In this document: piece after piece, positions 16,255 through 22,030 of the stretch
Layout: every line of letters begins with the position of its first letter
Position numbering within the stretch: the stretch's first letter is position 1
Origin: Shimia sp022448905
Lineage (GTDB): Bacteria; Pseudomonadota; Alphaproteobacteria; Rhodobacterales; Rhodobacteraceae
Length of the DNA stretch: 64,000 nucleotides
Direction: 5' to 3'
Assembly (NCBI RefSeq): GCF_047126315.1
Contig: NZ_CP138953.1
Location: forward strand, 3,410,001 to 3,474,000
Notes under the pieces: generated by a model
Databases searched by the model: none
What the model saw: only the letters and a program-made list of their open reading frames with translations
What the model was told of the DNA's origin: nothing
Translations under genes and position numbers: made by a program

Positions 16255-16464
16255 TCACCATCCGCAGTGCCGTTCCCCATAGCGGTTCTGGGCATCGATC
16301 GTTTCGGCGGTGTCGCGATCTCCTGTCACAACCACCGAAGCGACCTCGCGCTCAAACCGGATAGGCTCGGCAATATCGCAGAAATCTCCAGCGGGAGATT
16401 GAGAGCAGGCGCTAGTTACGAGTGAGGCGGTCAATAAGAGCGGTATCGTCTTGCGTCTCCACAT
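16255..16464 (-). CDS. Outer-membrane spanin-like lipoprotein (Rz1-like)
   Basis: A 69-residue protein with a short signal sequence MWRRKTIPLLLTASLVTSAC whose cysteine fits a lipobox, followed by a short periplasmic domain. Its start lies inside the preceding inner-spanin gene in another frame, and it extends beyond it, the arrangement of Rz/Rz1 spanin pairs in tailed-phage lysis cassettes. Spanins join inner and outer membranes and disrupt the outer membrane in the last step of lysis. AGGAG precedes the start. The identification rests on architecture and position rather than sequence identity. Confidence 0.6.
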   Translation of the reverse strand: MWRRKTIPLLLTASLVTSACSQSPAGDFCDIAEPIRFEREVASVVVTGDRDTAETIDAQNRYGERHCGW

Positions 16465-16639
16465 CTCGATCTATCTCCTGTTTCCTTTGGATGGCATCAA
16501 GGCGGGCTTTGTTCCGCAGGGCTTCTGTTTTGCGCCTCTGATCGTTCTTCGCATCGATGCGAAGCCATGCAAGCAAGACGACCACAAACGCGCTGAGTGC
16601 GGCCCATACTGCCGCCTTGGAGGGTAGGAAGCGCAGCAT
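16412..16639 (-). CDS. Inner-membrane spanin-like protein (Rz-like)
   Basis: A 75-residue protein with one N-terminal membrane segment (AAVWAALSAFVVVLLAWLRI) followed by a highly charged, predicted coiled-coil periplasmic region (KNDQRRKTEALRNKARLDAI). This is the shape of phage inner spanins. Its ATG overlaps the endolysin stop by one base (TGATG), and a GGAGGGG ribosome binding site lies inside the endolysin end. The outer-spanin-like gene begins inside it. A start at 16660 is possible but less well placed. Confidence 0.65.
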   Translation of the reverse strand: MLRFLPSKAAVWAALSAFVVVLLAWLRIDAKNDQRRKTEALRNKARLDAIQRKQEIDRDVETQDDTALIDRLTRN

Positions 16640-17322
16640 CACCGCGCCCCTCCTGCCCATTTGCGAAGCCGCTCGCGCGCAATCCAGCCCAGCCCGATCA
16701 GCGCAACAGCAGAAAAGCCCAAGAGGATATACTGAGCCAAAGGGTCCAGCTTGCCCAATGCGGTTAGAACACCCCCTGCCCCCGCCGCCGCAGTACCAGC
16801 AACCGCGCGGATCGTTGTGGACTGAGCCGGTGAACTGCGCTCCGCGTCTGCCTTGGGTGTTGCTTCAAGGATTGCAGCATCCGTAAGAAACAGTTCGCGC
16901 TCGGCCGCACGGCGGCGGGTAAGCCCGCGCAAGACCTTGCCGCCAGCCTTGTTGAACCATGTCAGCGCCTCGGCAGCGCCCTCAATATCCCCCGCGTTGA
17001 AGCGGCGCAGGCAGGTAGATCGGCTGAACGCCCCAACGCCAATGTTGTACGCGAGAGACAGCATCGCACCGAACTCATTGTCATTTGGCGCGCGACGGAA
17101 CATGGGTCTGATTTGATCCGCAAAACGTTCAAGCCCCTCCCACAGCATTTGCTCCGCAAAGGGCTTGGTCCACGTTTCACCCACAGACACGCCAGGACCA
17201 AAGCCCGCCCTGTTGGTGTAGCCGTATCCAATAGTGAGCACGCCAACCGGATCGAGATACGCAGTCAGCTCAAGACCTTCAAAGCGCTTCACCAGGTCTA
17301 AGGTGGCTTGGTTTATGTTCAT
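16639..17322 (-). CDS. Phage-type lysozyme (GH24 endolysin) with C-terminal membrane segment
   Basis: A 227-residue muramidase. The catalytic region LVKRFEGLELTAYLDPVGVL followed by TIGYGYT contains the Glu-8-Asp-Thr arrangement of T4-type lysozymes. Later conserved parts are AMLSLAYNIGVGAFSRST and WFNKAGGKVLRGLTRRRAAE. Unlike SAR endolysins the N-terminus is not hydrophobic; instead the last 70 residues hold an Ala/Gly-rich stretch and a clear membrane helix (AQYILLGFSAVALIGLGWIA), which may tether the enzyme or act in a holin-like way. GGAG favours ATG 17322 over 17334. It heads a lysis cassette with the two spanin-like genes. Confidence 0.82.
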   Translation of the reverse strand: MNINQATLDLVKRFEGLELTAYLDPVGVLTIGYGYTNRAGFGPGVSVGETWTKPFAEQMLWEGLERFADQIRPMFRRAPNDNEFGAMLSLAYNIGVGAFSRSTCLRRFNAGDIEGAAEALTWFNKAGGKVLRGLTRRRAAERELFLTDAAILEATPKADAERSSPAQSTTIRAVAGTAAAGAGGVLTALGKLDPLAQYILLGFSAVALIGLGWIARERLRKWAGGAR

Positions 17323-17334
17323 GTGTTTCTCCAT

Positions 17335-17356
17335 AAAAAAACCCGCCAGAGGCGGG
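17335..17356 (-). terminator. Intrinsic terminator just upstream of the lysozyme gene
   Basis: On the minus strand CCCGCC-TCT-GGCGGG is followed by seven T residues, a strong terminator ending 12 bases before the lysozyme start. It must have ended an upstream gene that is no longer present, since the IS3 element begins about 110 bases further on. Confidence 0.75.
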
Positions 17357-17550
17357 TGGGTTGAGGTTGGTGGCGAGATGCGCCAGCATGGAACGACCTT
17401 CGAGGAAAGCTCCTAGAAGGCTCTGATTTTATCCAACAAGGAAGCCTGTTTGCTTTGTCTCCAGTGTCTGACGTCAGCACCTATGGGTCCAATTAGGGTG
17501 ATTTGATAAGGGAGAGTTTCTGGCTCATCGTAACCACTAAGGAGTGGAAG

Positions 17551-17916
17551 ATGAGAAAGACTACGAAGAGCCCTGGCGAGAAGATCGTTAAAGATATCAA
17601 GCGCGCCACCCGTAAACAGTATTCGGCGGAAGAGAAGATCCGTATCGTCCTTGATGGTCTTCGTGGCGAGGACAGCATAGCTGAACTGTGTCGCCGCGAG
17701 GGGATTTCTCAAGGCGTTTACTACAAATGGTCGAAGGACTTCATGGAGGCCGGTAAGAAGCGGCTGGCGGGCGATACAGCGCGTGCCGCAAACACTGACG
17801 AGGTGAAAGAACTGCGCCGCGAAGCAAAGGATCTCAAGGAGGTTGTCGCGGAGCAAACATTGGAACTGCGTCTTCTCAAAAAAAGCATGACAGGCGATGG
17901 GGGCGACCACGAATGA
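17551..17916 (+). CDS. IS3 family transposase OrfA
   Basis: A 121-residue DNA-binding OrfA with the helix-turn-helix IRIVLDGLRGEDSIAELCRR and EGISQGVYYKWSKDF, then a leucine-zipper-like region (LRREAKDLKEVVAEQTLELR) ending in LLKKSM. AAGGAG lies just before ATG 17551. A run of seven A followed by G at 17878-17885 near the end is a likely slippery site; a minus-one shift there enters the orfB frame with no stop, which would give the OrfAB transposase. The stop also overlaps the OrfB ATG by four bases. Confidence 0.88.
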   Translation: MRKTTKSPGEKIVKDIKRATRKQYSAEEKIRIVLDGLRGEDSIAELCRREGISQGVYYKWSKDFMEAGKKRLAGDTARAANTDEVKELRREAKDLKEVVAEQTLELRLLKKSMTGDGGDHE

Positions 17917-18893
17917 GGTATGCCGCATCCGAGAAGCTGGAGATCATCCGGTTGGTTGAAGAAAGCCATCTGTCAGCGCGTCGTACATTGGCCAAACTGG
18001 GTATCCCTCGCACCACATTCTACCGTTGGTACGACCGATACCTGCAGCGCGGGGAGGCTGGTCTTGAGGATCAGTCTCCCAAGCCCAAACACGTTTGGAA
18101 CCGCGTTCCAGACGAGGTGAAGCGCAAGGTCGTCAGCTTCGCCTTGAAAGAGACAGAGCTGTCACCCCGCGAGTTGGCGGTGACCTTCACAGACCAAGAA
18201 CGGTACTTTGTATCGGAATCCACAGTGTATCGCACGCTCAAGGCACATGACCTGATCACCAGCCCAGCATTCATCGTGCTGAAAGCCGCGAATGAGTTCG
18301 AGCATAAGACAACGGCCATCAACCAGCTTTGGCAGACCGACTTTACCTATCTCAAGGTTCTGGGGTGGGGCTGGTTCTATCTCAGCACAATCCTGGACGA
18401 TTACAGCCGCTACATCATCTCGTGGAAGCTCTGCACGACCATGCGGGCGGAGGATGTGACTGACACGCTGGACTTGGCTTTGCAGGCGTCAGGGTGCGAT
18501 CAGGTCCACGTTGTCCACAAACCGCGCCTACTCAGCGACAACGGCTCCAGTTATGTCTCGGGTGACCTGGCTGAGTGGCTGCAGGACAAAGGCATGAAAC
18601 ATTCACGTGGAGCGCCGTATCATCCCCAGACGCAGGGCAAGATCGAGCGTTGGCATCAAACTTTGAAGAACCGGATCTTGCTGGAAAACTATTTCCTGCC
18701 CGGCGATCTCGAAGACCAAATCGAAGCCTTCGTCGATCATTACAATCACCAGCGATATCACGAGAGCCTGAAAAACGTCACACCAGCCGATGTCTACTTC
18801 GGACGTGACCAAGCCATTCTGGAACAACGAGAAAGGATCAAACGGAAGACATTCGAAGCGCGACGCTTGCATCACAGTCAACGCGCAGCATAA
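17913..18893 (+). CDS. IS3 family transposase OrfB
   Basis: A 326-residue catalytic subunit. The N-terminal helix-turn-helix region is ESHLSARRTLAKLGIPRTTF; the retroviral-type integrase core has its DDE residues in WQTDFTYLKV, LLSDNGSSYVS and GKIERWHQTLKNR, with the motif HPQTQGKIERWHQ intact. No stop or frameshift is visible, so the enzyme may be active. It is probably made mainly as an OrfAB fusion by frameshifting in orfA. Confidence 0.9.
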   Translation: MRYAASEKLEIIRLVEESHLSARRTLAKLGIPRTTFYRWYDRYLQRGEAGLEDQSPKPKHVWNRVPDEVKRKVVSFALKETELSPRELAVTFTDQERYFVSESTVYRTLKAHDLITSPAFIVLKAANEFEHKTTAINQLWQTDFTYLKVLGWGWFYLSTILDDYSRYIISWKLCTTMRAEDVTDTLDLALQASGCDQVHVVHKPRLLSDNGSSYVSGDLAEWLQDKGMKHSRGAPYHPQTQGKIERWHQTLKNRILLENYFLPGDLEDQIEAFVDHYNHQRYHESLKNVTPADVYFGRDQAILEQRERIKRKTFEARRLHHSQRAA

Positions 18894-18966
18894 TCAAACC
18901 GACCCGATGAGCCGAACACTCTCTTAGTTCACGCCGCTTTTGGTTCCAAAAACTTTGACGACGGAC

Positions 18967-19122
18967 ACTGTTTACGGGTGGCGCGCTTGATATCTTTAAC
19001 GATCTTCTCGCCAGGGCTCTTCGTAGTCTTTCTCATCTTCCACTCCTTAGTGGTTACGATGAGCCAGAAACTCTCCCTTATCAAATCACCCTAATTGGAC
19101 CCATAGGTGCTGACGTCAGACA
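18967..19122 (-). mobile_element. Partial second IS3 copy (left end, inverted)
   Basis: 156 bases are an exact inverted copy, by eye, of 17465-17620: the left end, promoter region, ribosome binding site and first 23 codons of orfA. It is joined directly to the right end of the complete IS. The remainder of this copy is absent, and the left flank of the complete element does not contain it. Confidence 0.85.
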
Positions 19123-19155
19123 TGTCTGAAAAACATCGATCGGATGGAGTGATCT

Positions 19156-19404
19156 ATGCCGGCGCAGTCTCTATACGTTTCCGATCGCGAGCTGGCCCGC
19201 ATGTTGGGCCACGCAATCGAATGGCTGAAAGCCAACCGGGACAAGCTAGAGCAACAATTCGGTTTCCCCAAAGTTGACCCCGCGATTGGAAAAACGCATC
19301 GTGAGGCCGTTGAGGAATGGGCGCGCAAAAGGAACGCAAGAGTTCATGGCGCGGCCAGCGAGCGGTTGAACAGAGACAACCGAGAAAACCTAAATGCGTT
19401 ATAG
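19156..19404 (+). CDS. Small DNA-binding protein, Xis-like
   Basis: An 82-residue protein: SLYVSDRELARMLGHAIEWL followed by a basic region, resembling the helix-turn-helix proteins that accompany phage integrases and guide excision. GGAGTGATCT precedes the ATG. It overlaps the integrase start by 11 bases, so the two are translationally linked. The excisionase role is inferred from size, helix-turn-helix look and position. Confidence 0.6.
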   Translation: MPAQSLYVSDRELARMLGHAIEWLKANRDKLEQQFGFPKVDPAIGKTHREAVEEWARKRNARVHGAASERLNRDNRENLNAL

Positions 19405-20590
19405 ACAAAGCTTATGGGACGATTCAGAGCCCCTCTATGCCCCCGGAAAAATCAAAGTCAGGAATAGCTACAAGTGGACGCCAACCAAAAAGGCGATCGC
19501 AGCCGGCTACTCAAGCCAGACATACCCCCTGCCCGGCAGGGTCGGCGATGACCAGGATGTCGAGCGGGCTCGCAAGTGCCGAGAATACACGCGCGAGATG
19601 GTGCGTTGGTATGAAGGGGAAACCGCCGGCAAGGAAGAAGATACATGGGGCTGGCTCATCACCCGCTATATGACCGACGAGTTCAGCCCGTTTCATAGTG
19701 TTGGCGTGTCAACTCGCCAAAGCTACCGCAAGGCGCTGGCCAACATCGAAGAGGGCATCGGCCGGGTGAAAATCTCGGAAACTGATTATCCGCGCATGAT
19801 GCGCTGGATCAAAGCCATGCAGGATAACGGTAGATCCAAAGACTACATTCACCGCTGGTTCCGGCACTGGGGTTTGGCTCTCTCCCACGGGGTTCGGCTG
19901 GGCCTGGCCGATTGCCGGCGCATCAAAGAGATCCGGAGCGAGATGCGCATCGATCAGCCGGCGCACCGGACAAAGTACCTCACCCGAGATCAAATCTCTC
20001 TCATCGTTTCGAAGCTGGATGCGGATGGCGACGATCTGACCGCATTGGCCACGCTGCTACGGTTTGAATTCATGCTCCGCGGCGTCGACGTCTATGGCGA
20101 TTGGGAGCCAGCAGAGGGGCGCCAGGGCGGCATCCAGGACGGCGGGCAGATGTGGGTTAAGGGGCTGACCTGGGAAATGGTTAGCGACGACGTCACAACA
20201 TTGACAAAGCTGATCAACAAGACCGCAAACAAACAGCCTGAACCTTACGTATTTGATCTGACAAACGTGCCGGATATTCGTCGGCGCCTGATGCAAGCTC
20301 CGGCAGCTCAGCGGATTGGTCCGATCATCAAATTTGAAAACGGACATCCCCCAAAAAACGGCTACTTCAGTCGACACTTCAAAAAAGCGCTGCGCGCGGT
20401 GAAACTTCCCGACGACCTCCGGATCGCAGATGCCAGGTCGGGCGGCGTTACCGAAGCCAAAGCTTTGGTGGAGCCAATGGAGCTGAGAGACGCGGCACAA
20501 CACACGCAATTGTCTACGACAAACCGCTATGCACGCGGTCGCTCAGAGACAGCGAATAAGGTTGTGGCGCTGCGCAACAAGAAGCCCTGA
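19394..20590 (+). CDS. int: Tyrosine recombinase / integrase
   Basis: A 398-residue site-specific recombinase. The C-terminal catalytic half shows the first arginine in LLRFEFMLRGVDVYG, the second in IADARSGGVTEA, a histidine in AQHTQLSTTNRYARG and the nucleophilic tyrosine in the same motif. The usual histidine three residues before the second arginine (HxxR) reads AxxR, a change seen in some divergent integrases but worth noting. The N-terminal part carries the SAM-like core-binding domain (STRQSYRKALANIEEGIG). It lies 113 bases from the tRNA-Leu gene that serves as attachment site and would catalyse integration and, with the Xis-like protein, excision. Confidence 0.87.
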   Translation: MRYRQSLWDDSEPLYAPGKIKVRNSYKWTPTKKAIAAGYSSQTYPLPGRVGDDQDVERARKCREYTREMVRWYEGETAGKEEDTWGWLITRYMTDEFSPFHSVGVSTRQSYRKALANIEEGIGRVKISETDYPRMMRWIKAMQDNGRSKDYIHRWFRHWGLALSHGVRLGLADCRRIKEIRSEMRIDQPAHRTKYLTRDQISLIVSKLDADGDDLTALATLLRFEFMLRGVDVYGDWEPAEGRQGGIQDGGQMWVKGLTWEMVSDDVTTLTKLINKTANKQPEPYVFDLTNVPDIRRRLMQAPAAQRIGPIIKFENGHPPKNGYFSRHFKKALRAVKLPDDLRIADARSGGVTEAKALVEPMELRDAAQHTQLSTTNRYARGRSETANKVVALRNKKP

Positions 20591-20612
20591 GAACCAAAAA
20601 AGAACCTGTTAG

Positions 20613-20650
20613 CTAACAGCTGACTAACGCCCGACTAACACGCAGCTAAC
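20613..20650 (+). repeat. Four CTAAC repeats at exact 11-base spacing
   Basis: CTAAC occurs at 20613, 20624, 20635 and 20646, between the integrase stop and the attachment site. Direct repeats at one helical turn near att are typical of integrase arm-type or excisionase binding sites. This role is inferred. Confidence 0.6.
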
Positions 20651-20703
20651 ACTCCTAGAGACTCCAAGGCCAGTCGAGAAAACTTTTTAATTTAAAATCA
20701 AGG

Positions 20704-20764
20704 TGGTACCCGCGACCGGACTCGAACCGGTACGGCCATAATCGGCCTAGAGATTTTAAGTCTC
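20704..20764 (-). repeat. attR: tRNA-Leu 3' segment shared with attL
   Basis: The 3' portion of the intact tRNA-Leu gene, from the anticodon loop to CCA, repeated at 12118-12178 with two differences. It is the segment supplied by the island on integration, restoring the tRNA. Confidence 0.88.
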
Positions 20765-20791
20765 CTGTGTCTACCATTCCACCACGCGGGC
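20704..20791 (-). tRNA. tRNA-Leu (anticodon UAA)
   Basis: An 88-base gene including encoded CCA. The acceptor stem GCCCGCG pairs with CGCGGGT (one G-U), the anticodon loop is CTTAAAA, the long variable arm of leucine tRNAs is present (GCCGATTATGGC), and the T loop is TTCGAGT. Its 3' half derives from the integrated island. Confidence 0.95.
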
Positions 20792-20860
20792 AACCAACAC
20801 GCCAACCAAGGTCAGCGGCGCGACAATAGCCGCTTTGCGTCTGGTGTAAAGTGCCGAAGA

Positions 20861-21415
20861 CTAGAGCTTTTCGCCCGGCGCTTCTTTCACTGGGGGCGGC
20901 TTGTACAAACTGCGCTCTGGCAGCCAAGGATTCAATTCCAGAGCAGCAGCCAAAGCATCCTGCGCCTCCGCCTCACGCCCCAGCCCAATAAGGGTCAACG
21001 CCTTGCCGGATAGCGCAGCCACGTGGCGTGGAGACAGCTCTATCGCGCGATCCAAATCCGGCAAAGCGGCTTCAAAATCTTGCCGTAGGAAGTTCACAAA
21101 CGCCCGCTGATTGTACCCTTCCGCGTAGTCCGGACAGTAGCTCACCAGCCGGTCAAAATCTTCGCGCGCGCCCAACAGGTCCCACGACGACCGTTTTTGC
21201 ATTCCCCGGTCGAGGATTTCCTGCGCGGTTTCGTCCGGCGCATCTGCCCAGAACGCCCACATGTCATTGGAAAGCTCCTGCGCGGTAGCTTGGTTGTCCG
21301 CCACTTGCACCTGCGCAATCAAAGCATCAACCGCATCGGAATGGTCCGGCGGTTGCGGGCACTCAGCAGCGAACGCAGAACTGGCAGAAAACAGAAGAAC
21401 AAGAACGGGTTTCAT
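20861..21415 (-). CDS. Periplasmic tetratricopeptide-repeat protein
   Basis: A 184-residue protein with a cleavable signal peptide MKPVLVLLFSASSAFA, then helical repeats of TPR type: residues around AREDFDRLVSYCPDYAEGYN, QDFEAALPDLDRAIELSPRH and REAEAQDALAAALELNPWLP show the paired-helix pattern with Gly/Ala/Pro at conserved positions. Likely a periplasmic protein-interaction module; partner unknown. It is the first host gene after the island and lies on the minus strand. Confidence 0.8.
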   Translation of the reverse strand: MKPVLVLLFSASSAFAAECPQPPDHSDAVDALIAQVQVADNQATAQELSNDMWAFWADAPDETAQEILDRGMQKRSSWDLLGAREDFDRLVSYCPDYAEGYNQRAFVNFLRQDFEAALPDLDRAIELSPRHVAALSGKALTLIGLGREAEAQDALAAALELNPWLPERSLYKPPPVKEAPGEKL

Positions 21416-21451
21416 GCCTCATGCTGACACGCCGGAGCCTAACCAACAAAG

Positions 21452-21952
21452 TCACATCTCCGCGAGGCCGGTTTCTTTCACCGCCTGCATGGCAACGTAA
21501 GTCGACGTGCTCGCAACATAGGGCAGCGCGGAGATTTTCTCTCCAAGAACATGACGATAAGCGGCCATATTGGTGGTTCTGACCTTTAGTAAATAGTCAA
21601 AATGGCTGGCAATCATATGCGCTTGTTCAATCTCGGGAACTTCTGCCACCGCGGCATTAAACGCCTGCAGCGCCTTCTCGCGGGTTTCAGACAGCTTCAC
21701 CTCCACAAAGGCCACATGATCCAATCCAAGTCGGATAGGATCCAGCAACGCACGGTAACCGGTGATCACCCCTTCGCTCTCCAACCGCCGCAACCGCGCC
21801 TGTGTTGGGCTTTTGGAGAGGCCAATTTCCTTCGCCAGATCGGTAATCGAAATCCGACCGTCCCGCGCCAGAACATCCAGAATCGACCGATCATACCGAT
21901 CCAGATCAAACTTATCGTTTTGCACAGACTGCACCCCAAATTTTAGCCACAA
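21452..21952 (-). CDS. putR: Lrp/AsnC family regulator, probable proline-responsive PutR
   Basis: The N-terminal winged helix DRYDRSILDVLARDGRISIT with DLAKEIGLSKSPTQARLRRL is typical of Lrp/AsnC proteins; the C-terminal RAM domain (HMIASHFDYLLKVRTTNMAAY) binds amino-acid effectors. It is divergent from putA, the arrangement in which PutR activates proline dehydrogenase in response to proline. The open frame begins with TTG 21952; GTG codons at 21934 and 21925 are alternative starts, so the exact N-terminus is uncertain. It probably works as an octameric or dimeric activator at the 78-base gap to putA. Confidence 0.83.
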   Translation of the reverse strand: MWLKFGVQSVQNDKFDLDRYDRSILDVLARDGRISITDLAKEIGLSKSPTQARLRRLESEGVITGYRALLDPIRLGLDHVAFVEVKLSETREKALQAFNAAVAEVPEIEQAHMIASHFDYLLKVRTTNMAAYRHVLGEKISALPYVASTSTYVAMQAVKETGLAEM

Positions 21953-22030
21953 TAGCGGTCAATGCGCCAATAATCAGTCAAATGGCCCGCAATTGCAAAG
22001 GTATACTGGAGCAAAGAACAGGAGACCACC

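Larger units (their letters stand above)
17465..18967 (+). mobile_element. IS3 family insertion sequence
   Basis: A 1,503-base element beginning TGTCTGACGTCAGCACC and ending with the complement of TGTCCGTCGTCAAAG, an imperfect terminal inverted repeat with the 5'-TG...CA-3' ends of IS3 elements. It encodes overlapping orfA and orfB. I see no direct target duplication. A second, partial copy in opposite orientation abuts its right end. Confidence 0.8.
12118..20764. mobile_element. Genomic island / decayed prophage in tRNA-Leu
   Basis: The island is bounded by the 61-base tRNA-Leu repeat at each end, with a tyrosine integrase next to the restored tRNA. Cargo includes phage-type genes (Dam-like methylase remnant, lysozyme, spanin pair) and several insertion-sequence remnants. 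There are no capsid, terminase, portal or tail genes. Coding density is low and several stretches are visibly AT-richer than the flanks. The best reading is a prophage or satellite degraded by IS insertion and deletion. Confidence 0.85.

Noticed and set aside
17465..17620. Long terminal inverted repeats as a natural property of the IS
   Set aside because: The element already has a normal imperfect IS3-type end at 18967 matching its left end; the extra 156 bases are better explained as a partial second copy.
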